Shown here: positions 9,540-19,051 of the stretch, piece by piece | How positions within the stretch are numbered: the stretch's first letter is position 1 | Layout: every line of letters begins with the position of its first letter | Source of the DNA: Mucilaginibacter sp. | Lineage (GTDB): Bacteria; Bacteroidota; Bacteroidia; Sphingobacteriales; Sphingobacteriaceae | Reading direction: 5' to 3' | Assembly: GCA_028288025.1 (NCBI GenBank) | Contig: JAQBOM010000004.1 | Coordinates: 62,001 to 126,000 of the forward strand | Length of the DNA stretch: 64,000 nt | Notes under the pieces: model-generated | Database searches by the model: none | What the model saw: only the letters and a program-made list of their open reading frames with translations | Told to the model about the DNA's origin: nothing | Program-made: the position numbers and the translations under genes

Positions 9540-11222
9540 ATGCGATATCCGTTGAACCGGCTGCTTGAACCTCAAACCAATGGGCCGGAAATAACATTTT
9601 TACTGTCAGAACTGCTTAATGTAAAAATTTCCGGAAGTACGATAAAGAGGGAATTGGAAGAACACCCGGATTATCCAAGTTTGCTTAGTATAAGTGATCT
9701 GCTGGCAAATTATGGTGTTGAAAACTTGAGTGTGCGTGTTGATCTGATTAAGGTCATGGAAGCTCCGGTACCTTTTATTACCCAGATAAAGGGTAGAAAA
9801 CATATGATAGACTTTTTCACAGTCGTAATACAAATAACCGATGATCGTATACATTTTTTTGATCCGGAAAGGCACCGGTGGGAATTTAGCGACCTTGACG
9901 ATTTTTTAAAAAGATGCACGGGTGTGGTATTGCTGACAGAAGTTGAAGAAGGGGCCGGAGAAAAGGAGTATATAAAAAACACCAATGCAGAAAACCGGCG
10001 GCTTGCCATTCAAAACCTCACAGCGTTTTGGCTTCCTGCTATGGTATTGCTTGCCGGCATTGTTGCTGTCATGCAAATAGGTAGAAACGCAGCACTGCCC
10101 TTTATCTTTTCTCTCCTTACGCTTACCGGAGCTATTGCCGGAGTCCTGCTACTTTGGTTTGATCTGGACCAGCATAATCCGATGTTACAACAAATATGCA
10201 GTTCCGGAAAAAAGGTCAACTGTGGCGCAATATTGCATTCAAAGGCATCGAGAATAGCCGGTGTCAGCTGGAGTGCGATTGGAGCCAGCTATTTTATTGG
10301 CAATTTGTTGTTATTGCTGTTCTGGGGTATTACCAGTCCCTTGGCTTTATTTGTTTCTGCCTGGCTTAATGCAGTAGCTATACCATATGTATTTTATTCT
10401 GTTTACTACCAATGGCGAGTAGCAAAGCAATGGTGCGTATTGTGCTTAGTAGTTCAATGTTTATTAATTCTGCAATTGGCAACAGTGTGGTTTGCGAATT
10501 GGTATACGTCGATAGCCCTAAAGGAATTTACACCTCAAATATTTATCCAAACGGTTATTGCGATTAGTCTTCCTTTTATAGTCATTTCTATTTTAATTCC
10601 AGCTTTCCGCAGGGCTAAGGAGAGGGACCGTATTAACACTGGGTTACAACAGCTTAAACATAATCCGCAGGTATTTGAGGCATTACTAGCCAAAGAAAAG
10701 GAAGTAACTCAAAATTCAGAAGGTCTGGGTATAACACTGGGCAACCCTGATTCACGCTATAAGATAATAAAGGTATGTAATCCCTATTGCGGACCCTGTG
10801 CCAAAGCTCATGAAACTTTAGAAGAGTTACTTGAAAACAATCCCGATGTGCAGGTGCAAGTCATATTCACCGCGACAAATGATGATGTCGATATTAGAAA
10901 TAAGCCTGTAAAGCATCTATTGGCTGTTAATCAACAGGGAAATCAATCTTTAATAAAAAAGGCAATGGATGATTGGTACCTGGCAGAAAGAAAAGATTAT
11001 GAAATATTCTCTTCGAAATATCCGATGAATGGTGAATTAAAATTACAAGATCAAAACATCGCTGCGATGGATAAATGGTGTAGTGAAGTTGATATTGCTT
11101 TTACACCAACAATTTTCATCTCAGTTCCGGTATCAGGCGGACAAAGCCGCAAATATCATCAATTGCCATCGCTGTATAATGTAGATGATTTAAAATATTT
11201 TCTTTCTGCAAAACTCGAGTAA
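9540..11222 (+). CDS. VKOR-thioredoxin disulfide-forming protein with inactive C39-like domain
   Basis: The 560-residue membrane protein has three parts. Residues 1-135 resemble a C39 peptidase-like fold but lack a cysteine at the nucleophile position, so this part may bind leader peptides without cutting. Residues about 160-355 are a VKOR domain with the four expected redox cysteines, Cys220 and Cys228 (loop pair) and Cys299/Cys302 (QWCVLC, quinone-proximal pair). Residues about 395-560 form a DsbA/thioredoxin-like domain with the CGPC active site at 417-420 and the cis-proline region AFTPTIFI. Such fusions oxidise cysteine pairs in exported proteins and pass the electrons to quinones. The next gene encodes a peptide with six core cysteines, the obvious client. 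Confidence 0.9.
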   Translation: MRYPLNRLLEPQTNGPEITFLLSELLNVKISGSTIKRELEEHPDYPSLLSISDLLANYGVENLSVRVDLIKVMEAPVPFITQIKGRKHMIDFFTVVIQITDDRIHFFDPERHRWEFSDLDDFLKRCTGVVLLTEVEEGAGEKEYIKNTNAENRRLAIQNLTAFWLPAMVLLAGIVAVMQIGRNAALPFIFSLLTLTGAIAGVLLLWFDLDQHNPMLQQICSSGKKVNCGAILHSKASRIAGVSWSAIGASYFIGNLLLLLFWGITSPLALFVSAWLNAVAIPYVFYSVYYQWRVAKQWCVLCLVVQCLLILQLATVWFANWYTSIALKEFTPQIFIQTVIAISLPFIVISILIPAFRRAKERDRINTGLQQLKHNPQVFEALLAKEKEVTQNSEGLGITLGNPDSRYKIIKVCNPYCGPCAKAHETLEELLENNPDVQVQVIFTATNDDVDIRNKPVKHLLAVNQQGNQSLIKKAMDDWYLAERKDYEIFSSKYPMNGELKLQDQNIAAMDKWCSEVDIAFTPTIFISVPVSGGQSRKYHQLPSLYNVDDLKYFLSAKLE

Positions 11223-11295
11223 TAAGCAAAAAGTAAGTAGCCTTAATGCTTCCGGGCTCAATAAATGGCGGCAGTTATTAAAACCTTATTCAAAA

Positions 11296-11583
11296 ATGAA
11301 AAAGCTAAAATTAAAGGCGTTGCAACTCGGCGCTAAAGAAGTCCTTACAAGAGCACAATTAAAAAATGTGTTAGGAGGTAGTAGTAGTGGTAGTGGCACT
11401 GCTGTGTCATGTAGAAGCGGATGTGCCGTTACTAACTCAACAACAGTTAATGGGCAAATTGTAATCACAACAACATATGGCAGTTGTATTTTAACAACTG
11501 TGATGAGCGGTGGGCAACCACTCAATTATTGTAATTGCTCGGCAATTGGAACAATTTCTCAAGCATGTGCAAGTCCATCCTAA
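11296..11583 (+). CDS. Double-glycine leader peptide precursor, six-cysteine core
   Basis: A 95-residue precursor. Residues 1-28 are a leader of the Bacteroidetes double-glycine class, ending EVLTRAQLKNVLGG, the cleavage site for C39 exporters. The 67-residue core is rich in Ser, Thr and Gly and has cysteines at 39, 43, 64, 79, 81 and 91, an even number that suits three disulfides. It contains no lanthipeptide or radical-SAM enzyme partners nearby; the neighbours are the VKOR-thioredoxin protein 73 bases upstream and glycosyltransferase- and methyltransferase-like genes downstream. Function (bacteriocin, signal or surface peptide) cannot be read from sequence. The leader resembles the family of natural product precursors described for Bacteroidales. 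Confidence 0.88.
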   Translation: MKKLKLKALQLGAKEVLTRAQLKNVLGGSSSGSGTAVSCRSGCAVTNSTTVNGQIVITTTYGSCILTTVMSGGQPLNYCNCSAIGTISQACASPS

Positions 11584-11874
11584 AAACTAATTAGCTATTA
11601 ATGATAGCCCATGGATCTTAAGATATTATATGTAAATCGAAATTCAGATTAAAGAGTATTCATAAAAATAGTCTACCCTAATTTGGTTATTTTATAAATA
11701 GTGTCTAAAGCTGATATGGGTTATCTAGCTTAAATTGAGAGTCTGCTGAACAATTAAAATGTTCAATTATGAATTAATATACTTTATTAAGAAAATAAAG
11801 TAAAGTCCATTGAAATTTGGCGGGCTTCACAAATATGTTAATATACAGTCTCGATCTTAAATGATTATTGAACA

Positions 11875-13218
11875 ATGAAAGAGTCATATTTACCGGTGTT
11901 TGTTGTCAATTTAAAAAAAAGATTTGACCGTAAAGAAAACATTCTCAAAGAATTTGAAGGTAAGAGTGAGTTTGCGTTAACTTTTGTTGAACCGCTAAAA
12001 AATAAAAATCCTGCTTTAAGTCTTTGGATGACCATAAAATATATTGTAAAAAATCATGTAAGCGATGCGGATGATCTAATAATTATTTGCGAAGACGATC
12101 ATCAATTTACAGATAATTATTCAAAAAATACATTCTTAGAATATATTATCGAAGCGCAAAAGTTAAATGCAGATATCCTATCGGGTGGGGTTAGTTGTGT
12201 AAGAAGTTCATTTCAAATCAACTCATCTTTATTTTGGATGGAAGAGTTTACAGGTTTTCAATTTACCGTAATTTTTCGTCGTTTATTCCAGTCCATTATT
12301 GACTATAAATTTTCGGTTGGTATGGACGCGGATATTGTTATTTCTGATATGGCCAATAACAAACTTCTTTTATATCCTTTTATTTCAACGCAAAAAGAAT
12401 TCGGTTATTCAGATGTGACCGTTAAAAATAATACCCAAGGAATTGTGCAAAATTATTTTGTTGCCACTGCGGAAGCTGTGGATAGCTTAAATAAGGTAGA
12501 TGCGTTTTATAAATGTCTAAAAAACGTTGATGAGTCAGATGGCTTTGAGGCCAATTACAATATTTCCACTTACCTAATAAGCCAAATAGGCAGAGAAGAA
12601 TATTTGGAGAATGTTAAAGGACAATTCTTTAACAGAAGTGAATTTGATGTCAGCGTAATTGAACAAGTTGAAGATGAAAATTTTGATTTTAGCTTATGGC
12701 TCACAATTCAAAAAATTGTTAAGCGTGCGGTAGAAAATGATGACGATGTTATAGTTATATGCGAAGATCAACATGAATTCACAGCCCAATACTCAAAAGA
12801 GCAGTTTTTTAAAAATATTCTTCACGCGTATCACCAGGGAGTAGGAGTACTACTTGGAGGAGTGGGCAAATTCGGAAGCGCTGTTTATGTTAATGAGGAT
12901 CGATTTTGGATTAATAATTTTTCGAATAAACAGTTTGTCATATTATACCGAAGCATGTTTCAAGTTATTTTGGATGAAATTTATCAACCCGGGAATGAGT
13001 GCGATAAAATATTGTCCGAGGTTACAAGCAATAAAATGGTTATTTATCCATTTATAGCCAAGCGTGCTAGTAAACAATTGTCTGTAAATACTATAACAGA
13101 CGATATAAAATGTTCAGTCAAATCTTTTGAAGAATCTTTTGATCGTCTATCCAAGATCAGAAGTTACGTAAAAAACCTCACTGATAATAATAATTCTAAA
13201 ATTGTCAATGGAAAATAG
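11875..13218 (+). CDS. Tandem-duplicated GT25-like glycosyltransferase
   Basis: The 447-residue protein consists of two copies of one domain of about 220 residues. Copy 1 has SLWMTIKYIVKNHV, then DLIIICEDDHQFTDNYSK, then LSGGVSC, then FTVIFRR and LLLYPFIS. Copy 2 repeats the same order with SLWLTIQKIVKRAV, DVIVICEDQHEFTAQYSK, LLGGVGK, FVILYRS and MVIYPFIA. The N-terminus PVFVVNLKKRFDRKENI is the opening of family 25 (LPS glycosyltransferase) enzymes, in which the EDD motif binds metal and UDP-sugar. In copy 2 the motif is EDQ, so it may be weakened. It sits just after the precursor peptide and may decorate it; a role in polysaccharide is the alternative. The next gene overlaps its end by 11 bases. 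Confidence 0.65.
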   Translation: MKESYLPVFVVNLKKRFDRKENILKEFEGKSEFALTFVEPLKNKNPALSLWMTIKYIVKNHVSDADDLIIICEDDHQFTDNYSKNTFLEYIIEAQKLNADILSGGVSCVRSSFQINSSLFWMEEFTGFQFTVIFRRLFQSIIDYKFSVGMDADIVISDMANNKLLLYPFISTQKEFGYSDVTVKNNTQGIVQNYFVATAEAVDSLNKVDAFYKCLKNVDESDGFEANYNISTYLISQIGREEYLENVKGQFFNRSEFDVSVIEQVEDENFDFSLWLTIQKIVKRAVENDDDVIVICEDQHEFTAQYSKEQFFKNILHAYHQGVGVLLGGVGKFGSAVYVNEDRFWINNFSNKQFVILYRSMFQVILDEIYQPGNECDKILSEVTSNKMVIYPFIAKRASKQLSVNTITDDIKCSVKSFEESFDRLSKIRSYVKNLTDNNNSKIVNGK

Positions 13219-13861
13219 CGAAATAAAAATTAAAGAATATGTATTGGCGTCGCCCTTTGCCGGGGACACATTTATTGCAGAAGCATTTTTAAAATTTAAG
13301 GAGGACTATAATATCGTAAATGCCATAGAAACAGGGACACACATAGGGTCGACATTTGAGTGGTTATATGACAACTTTGATAAAGTTTACACATGTGAAT
13401 TGGATAAAACTTTTTTTCAAATTGCCTGTAAACTCTTGTTTAGAAAATACGATGACTCCTATCAATTCCCGGAATCTATAATAGATCCGCCAGATATGGG
13501 TGAAATGATTATGAAGAACGGAGATAGTGTATCATTTATAAATGAGATCGCTCCAATTTTAACGGGTGAGTCATTATTTTTTCTAGATGCGCACTGGAAT
13601 AGTTATTGTCCATTACTTGATGAACTGGCTGCGATAGCATCAGCACATATAAAACCTGCCGTTATTGCAATACATGATTTTAAAACGCGTCATCCTGAGA
13701 TTTTAGGATATGATTGCTACAATGGTCAACCTTATGACCTTGATTGGATTACTCCAAGCATAAATTTAATTTATGGGAATGACTGGCATTATGAATATAA
13801 TACTCCTCAGAAAACAACCGGAGCCATGCGGGGAATTGTCTATATTATTAAAGATAGCTGA
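13208..13861 (+). CDS. Class I SAM-dependent methyltransferase-like protein
   Basis: A 217-residue protein beginning with ATG at 13208 inside the end of the upstream gene (11-base overlap, other frame); a TTG two codons earlier is less likely. The segment NAIETGTHIGSTFEWL is a glycine-rich motif I of a Rossmann methyltransferase, followed by the acidic strand end VYTCELDKTFF. Later strands include SLFFLDAHWNSYCPLLDEL and VIAIHDF, a pattern seen in methyltransferases that act on sugars in polysaccharide or secondary-metabolite loci. The overlap implies translational coupling with the GT25-like gene, so both probably act on the same acceptor. Substrate unknown. Confidence 0.65.
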   Translation: MENSEIKIKEYVLASPFAGDTFIAEAFLKFKEDYNIVNAIETGTHIGSTFEWLYDNFDKVYTCELDKTFFQIACKLLFRKYDDSYQFPESIIDPPDMGEMIMKNGDSVSFINEIAPILTGESLFFLDAHWNSYCPLLDELAAIASAHIKPAVIAIHDFKTRHPEILGYDCYNGQPYDLDWITPSINLIYGNDWHYEYNTPQKTTGAMRGIVYIIKDS

Positions 13862-14053
13862 TTTGTTTTTAAATAAATATGACCCCGTTATTCAGTCAAA
13901 TTTGAAGTCTTATGACCACAAAAAAGTAAGAAATGTTGAGTTACTATTATTCAAGGTTTAATTGAATGTTCAAATCACCGGTTTAGGCACTTTTTAGGAT
14001 TAAAATCAAATTTCTTAATTATTAATAAGCACATACTTTCATTTATAAACGTT

Positions 14054-16774
14054 ATGCGATATGCAACGATTGTTGTAATAATACTTTTTTTGGGCAATAT
14101 TAAAGTTTCAGCACAGCGTAATTATACCTTGAGAGGTTTTGTTGTCGATTCAGCTTCAAATTCAAATTTGAACAATGCCACCGTTTGTATAATAAACGCA
14201 AAAGATTCGATCCTTCAAAAATTCACGTATACCAACAAAGGTTTTTTCACCATACGAAACGTGAAGGCCGGAAAGTATCTGTTAATTATCTATTATCCAG
14301 ACTACGCCGATTATGTTGAAAATTTTACCGCTGGTGCAGGGGATACCGTGAAGAATTTTGGAAGCATCAATATGATGCTTCAATCAAAGTTGTTAAATGA
14401 AGTAATAATTAAAGCTAAAATCGTGCCCATCAAAATAAAGGGAGACACGACAGAGTTTAATGCCGCTGCTTACGCAACACAAAAAAATGCAAAAGTTGAG
14501 GATCTCCTTAAGCAGCTACAAGGCATGCAGGTTGACCAAAACGGCAAAATTACTTTCCAGGGCAAACCTGTAGATAAGGTATTGATAGATGGTGAAGAAT
14601 TTTTTGGTGATGACCCGACCCTGGTTACTAAAAATGTGCGTGCTGACATGGTTGATAAGGTGCAAGTTTACGACAGGCAAAGTGAGCTGGCTAAGCAAAC
14701 CGGCGTTAATGATGGTGTAAAGTTAAAAACCATTAACCTTAAACTTAGGGAAGATAAAAAAAAGGGGATTTTTGGAAAGGTAGAGGGCGATTATGGCACC
14801 CGCGATTATTATGCTGGCCAGGCCATGTTCAACAGGTTTAATAACCAGGAAAAATACGCCCTTTATGGCAATATTGGCAATACCGGAAAGGTTGGATTAA
14901 TCGGGGAAGATGGTCAGACATTTGGCTCGGGAGGCAGCGGCACATACGATGGTAAAGGTATTCCATTAGCCCGTGATGGCGGGGGGCATTACAATAATAC
15001 ATGGAACGGGGGGAAACAGTCCTTAAATACCGATTATACAATAGGCGCTTTAACTGTTGACGAAAACAATAGCAATATAACGCAAAACAATTTACCAGGC
15101 AATTACAATACAACCAAAACTATCGGCTCATTTCATACTTATTCGTTTAAACAAGGTTTTGATGCCCGCTTCAACAGCGCGCTTGATTCTACATCCGGTA
15201 TCTATATATATATTAAAGGATCGTCTCAAAACGGCAATAATACCAATACTGATGCTAATACCACCCTACGGGGAAATGGCGTACTTCAAAACACTAATAA
15301 TAATAGCCAGCCAGGCAACACTAATGCTGAATCCATTTTTACTACGCTGTCTTATAATAAAAGACTGAAAAAAAAGGGACGCAGCTTTTCTACATTGGTT
15401 ACCGGCAATTTTGACAGGTCACAATCAAATAGCTTTTTAAAATCTAATACAAATTTTTACAATGAACAGGCTGGCCTGGATAGTACGCACAACATTGATC
15501 AATATAAAATATTTGATACCAGGGGAACCTCATTATCTACCCTGGTGAGTTATACCGAACCGATGTCAAAATCTTTATCGCTAAATTTTAATTATAATTT
15601 AAGGATCGGTAATGGTAGCATCGACCGGAGATCATTCAATAAATCAGATTCCGTTCATTATAATTTACGTGTAGATTCATTAAGTAATTATTTCAAAACC
15701 AATATGTTATCAAACGGAGTGGGTGCCGGCCTTAATTTCTTTAATAAAAAAACCAGCTTTAGCCTCGGGACTTCCGTTACAAAAAATGGTTTTAAACAAA
15801 CTGATGAATTTGCCGGGGCTGTATTAGCCCGTAATTTTATAAATTGGAACCCCAATGCGCGGTTCAATTACAATTTAACCTCCCTGTCTTCCATCAATTT
15901 TTCTTATAATGGCAGCACCAGTCAACCAACTATCGAACAAATACAACCGGTGAAACAAGACCTGCCCCTGAATATAATGCTAGGCAATCCCGGTCTGAAA
16001 CCTCAGTTTAACAATAGTATTTATTTAGGTTACCAGATCAACCAGATAACGGGAATTTATAGTTTTTATATTAATGGCAATTATTCAAATACCATTAACC
16101 CAATAGTAATGAACAGGGTTATTGATTCGGCCGGGGTAAGTACGATGCAATACGTTAATCTCAAAAATAAACAACCGGCAAATTGGAGTGTTAGAACCGA
16201 TCTCACGGTAAAGGTTAAAGCCCTGTGGGATGTAAACTTAGGTTTGGGTTTTTTTGCAAATGGAGCCGATTATTATAATTTTACTAACCACCGGCTAAAC
16301 CAAACCCAATCAATTACTTATTCGCCGAGGTTCCATTTTTCAAAATATACATCATCGTATGAATTTAATGTTTGGACGGGGCCTAATTATATCATCAACA
16401 CAACTTCATTGCAAAAGCTGGTAAATAACAACGGATACGGCTACAATACCACGGTTCATTATATTTTGCACTTGCCGGCCCAATTTTTTATGGGTTCAGA
16501 TGCTGACCTATTATACGTTGGCAGAACACAGACCTTTAATACGGATTTTAAAAAATTTATATGGAATGCCTATGTAGGGCGATCATTTTTAAAGGACGAG
16601 AGCCTGAAATTATCTCTGCGGGGCAACGACCTGCTTAATCAGAATACAGGTTATAGCCGAAGTGGCAACGACAATAATTTTACACAAAGTACTTACAACA
16701 CTATAAAAAGGAATTTCCTGTTCGCCCTAACCTGGGATTTCAGCAAGTTCAGTAAGATCCCCGAAAAAAAATAA
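14054..16774 (+). CDS. Outer-membrane beta-barrel protein with CarboxypepD_reg-like plug (OMP_b-brl_3 type)
   Basis: The 906-residue protein has a signal peptide (MRYATIVVIILFLGNIKVSA, cleavage before Q) and an N-terminal carboxypeptidase-regulatory-like beta-sandwich (about 25-110). A plug-like region follows (VEDLLKQLQGMQVDQNGKI, then KVLIDGEEFFGDDPTLVTKN, then ADMVDKVQVYDRQSELAKQTG), and then a long beta-barrel of alternating aromatic strands to the C-terminal LTWDFSKF. This is the TonB-receptor-like family that is usually paired with a GLPGLI protein, as here (gene at 16777, two-base gap). In this context it could export, receive or display the cluster's peptide. No TonB box was identified with confidence. 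Confidence 0.85.
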   Translation: MRYATIVVIILFLGNIKVSAQRNYTLRGFVVDSASNSNLNNATVCIINAKDSILQKFTYTNKGFFTIRNVKAGKYLLIIYYPDYADYVENFTAGAGDTVKNFGSINMMLQSKLLNEVIIKAKIVPIKIKGDTTEFNAAAYATQKNAKVEDLLKQLQGMQVDQNGKITFQGKPVDKVLIDGEEFFGDDPTLVTKNVRADMVDKVQVYDRQSELAKQTGVNDGVKLKTINLKLREDKKKGIFGKVEGDYGTRDYYAGQAMFNRFNNQEKYALYGNIGNTGKVGLIGEDGQTFGSGGSGTYDGKGIPLARDGGGHYNNTWNGGKQSLNTDYTIGALTVDENNSNITQNNLPGNYNTTKTIGSFHTYSFKQGFDARFNSALDSTSGIYIYIKGSSQNGNNTNTDANTTLRGNGVLQNTNNNSQPGNTNAESIFTTLSYNKRLKKKGRSFSTLVTGNFDRSQSNSFLKSNTNFYNEQAGLDSTHNIDQYKIFDTRGTSLSTLVSYTEPMSKSLSLNFNYNLRIGNGSIDRRSFNKSDSVHYNLRVDSLSNYFKTNMLSNGVGAGLNFFNKKTSFSLGTSVTKNGFKQTDEFAGAVLARNFINWNPNARFNYNLTSLSSINFSYNGSTSQPTIEQIQPVKQDLPLNIMLGNPGLKPQFNNSIYLGYQINQITGIYSFYINGNYSNTINPIVMNRVIDSAGVSTMQYVNLKNKQPANWSVRTDLTVKVKALWDVNLGLGFFANGADYYNFTNHRLNQTQSITYSPRFHFSKYTSSYEFNVWTGPNYIINTTSLQKLVNNNGYGYNTTVHYILHLPAQFFMGSDADLLYVGRTQTFNTDFKKFIWNAYVGRSFLKDESLKLSLRGNDLLNQNTGYSRSGNDNNFTQSTYNTIKRNFLFALTWDFSKFSKIPEKK

Positions 16775-16776
16775 CC

Positions 16777-17547
16777 ATGAAAATCACAGCCTTATTTTTG
16801 ATTTGTACGCTTATGGTTGGCAGCAGTGTTTTGTTTGCCCAAAACAAACATTTTATAACAGCAGGCACTATTGAATTTGAACGGACGGCAAACATGTTTG
16901 CACTGGTAAAAAAGAAAATCACGCCAAGTACGCCCCAGTTGAAGCCAATTTATGAACAGTATATTAAAACGGAACCACAATTCAGGAAGTTAAAAAGTAC
17001 ATTAACTTTTGGCAATCATAAAACGCTCTTCGTACCCGTTAAGCCCGAAAAGGAAGTGGCTTACGATTACGACAGCCCCATGGCCGACCAGAATAATATC
17101 GTGTATAATGATATGAACACCGGCACCAGCATTATCCAGAAAGAGTTTTTTGAAAAACGCTTTTTGGTAAAGGATACTATTCGTAAAATAAACTGGAAAC
17201 TGACCGGAGAGAAACGTGAAATTGCAGGTCATATTTGCCATCGCGCGAATGCAATAGTCCTTGATTCAATTTATGTGGTAGCTTTTTATAGTGATGATAT
17301 TCATGTATCCGGCGGCCCTGAATCATTCAACGGCTTGCCCGGCATGATATTAGGGATTGCCGTGCCCCATGAAAACGTGACCTGGTTTGCTACTAAGGTA
17401 ACTGAAGAACCGATCGATTATAAAACCATTGTCCCACCGGAAAAAGGAATACGCGTAAACAATAAACAACTATACGATCAGATTATGGCTGTTATAGGTG
17501 ATTGGGGTGATTATTACATTGTGGCATTGAAAGGATATTTGCTTTAA
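16777..17547 (+). CDS. GLPGLI family exported protein
   Basis: The 256-residue protein has a signal peptide (ending SVLFAQ) and the family's name-giving motif in the form FNGLPGMILGIAV, preceded by VVAFYSDDIHVSGGPE. GLPGLI proteins are Bacteroidetes periplasmic or surface proteins of unknown function, commonly encoded next to OMP_b-brl_3 barrels. The gene begins two bases after the stop of the barrel gene, so the two form an operon. Confidence 0.92.
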   Translation: MKITALFLICTLMVGSSVLFAQNKHFITAGTIEFERTANMFALVKKKITPSTPQLKPIYEQYIKTEPQFRKLKSTLTFGNHKTLFVPVKPEKEVAYDYDSPMADQNNIVYNDMNTGTSIIQKEFFEKRFLVKDTIRKINWKLTGEKREIAGHICHRANAIVLDSIYVVAFYSDDIHVSGGPESFNGLPGMILGIAVPHENVTWFATKVTEEPIDYKTIVPPEKGIRVNNKQLYDQIMAVIGDWGDYYIVALKGYLL

Positions 17548-17652
17548 AATTTCTTATTACCCCGACAATTATCTATAATGGAGTTAATAAGATAAGACGC
17601 TTTAATAATAGAATATTAAAACAGTTCAAATCCAATTATTACAAATTCAGTC

Positions 17653-18330
17653 ATGTTGATCCCACTGCATCTTTTAATAGAATACTATAATATCGACATC
17701 AAAGGAATACTACACGTTGGTGCATCTGAAGGCCAGGAAATGGAAGTCTACAGCCGTTGCGGGATCGAGAGTGTTTATTGGATTGAAGCCATAGAAGAAA
17801 TGTATATCAAACTATGTGCCCGACTAAGAGACTATCCTAATGCAAAAGCTTATCATGCCTGTATAACTGATTCTGACGGCCAGGAAGTAACATTCAAAAT
17901 CACCAATAATAATGGTGAAAGTTCCTCTATCTTTAATCTTAAAAAGCATAAAAAATATTACCCCGATATCGTGGTTATTAAAACAATAACAATGTTGACC
18001 ACGACATTGGATACATTAATTAAGAACGAAGCAATTAACATAGCGGATAAGGTTAATTTACTTGTTATGGACATTCAGGGGGCTGAATTGCTGGCTTTAA
18101 AAGGATGCAAAAAAAACCTTAAATATATCGAGTATGTATATCTGGAAGTATGCATTGACGAATTTTACGAACATGGGGCGAAAGTTAAGGATATCGACGC
18201 TTATCTTGAATATCATCATTTTTTTCCTGTGCTCGAAAAAAAGACCAACATGGGATGGGGTGACAGATTTTATATGAAAGACTTTGAAAAGGCGTCTAAT
18301 CTCACCGGCCAAAGCAAAAAACAATTGTAA
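17653..18330 (+). CDS. FkbM-family methyltransferase
   Basis: The 225-residue protein matches the FkbM methyltransferase fold: motif I ILHVGASEGQEMEVY, acidic strand VYWIEAIEEMY, then LDTLIKNEAINIADKVNLLVMDIQGAELLALKG, the diagnostic D-x-Q-G-x-E-x-x-x-L-x-G segment. These enzymes O-methylate sugars or polyketides with S-adenosylmethionine. It closes the AT-rich cluster and, with the methyltransferase-like protein at 13208, suggests methylation of a glycan part of the product. It lies 105 bases downstream of the GLPGLI gene, so operon membership is likely but not certain. Confidence 0.85.
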   Translation: MLIPLHLLIEYYNIDIKGILHVGASEGQEMEVYSRCGIESVYWIEAIEEMYIKLCARLRDYPNAKAYHACITDSDGQEVTFKITNNNGESSSIFNLKKHKKYYPDIVVIKTITMLTTTLDTLIKNEAINIADKVNLLVMDIQGAELLALKGCKKNLKYIEYVYLEVCIDEFYEHGAKVKDIDAYLEYHHFFPVLEKKTNMGWGDRFYMKDFEKASNLTGQSKKQL

Positions 18331-18418
18331 GAATATTAATTAATCAGGCGCCAGATATTCTGAGGTATTACGCTGGCTCGTTTCAGTTTAAAAATGAATT
18401 TATTGGCCGCTACCGATA

Positions 18419-18578
18419 AAAAGAAAACCTATTGCGTCATTAGCCGCGTGAATCAAACACATGAGTCGTGACCTCCACTCATGGCAATACGTATGCCAAG
18501 TATCTGAGATCAGACCCTGATAACAAATTAACCGACAACCTGGGTCATCTTATCGATTTCGACTGGCTGGAGGCTTGA
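18419..18578 (+). pseudogene. Small coding remnant (unidentified)
   Basis: Within the 720-base gap 18331-19051 there is one stretch that reads like a decayed coding end. One frame gives YCVISRVNQTHES before a stop; after a shift another gives THGNTYAKYLRSDP and then TDNLGHLIDFDWLEA before a stop at 18576-18578. No start codon or family could be assigned. The rest of the gap (18579-19051) shows no supported gene. It may mark the boundary where the AT-rich cluster was inserted. Confidence 0.25.
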
Positions 18579-19051
18579 TCAATCTGAATTCCCGCTGACC
18601 TCGTTTTTGTATTTTTTGAAAACATCTTTATTAAATTTTTAGCGGCTTTGTATAGCCCTGTTCTTGTATAAACTTAGGCGGTATTTTTTCATTTTTTGAA
18701 TTATAGATATATTAGTTACCTAATAACCTGTTGGTATGAAGTTGGTTCAAATCAGCCCGTTTGACGGTGAGGCAAAATTTCAGTACCACAGGCCGTTAAC
18801 GCAATTTTTTCATTTAACCGGAATCTTCAGCTAAGGCCTTCTGCTATTTCAGGTATAGCTCCTGTTATTTAATCTGAGGGTGCGGGCTATTCCGGCAGGC
18901 ACAATATCGCCGCCGGCCAGCAGGAGGAAAACCTGTCTTGACGGCCATTTGTGCGCAGGAGCTGTCGACTGCGATTCCTCAATTTTTTCTGTCCCTTCCT
19001 TTTTCCGGTATTTTCCCGTCTTGTATTCAAGTGGATCAGCCCATCTTAATT

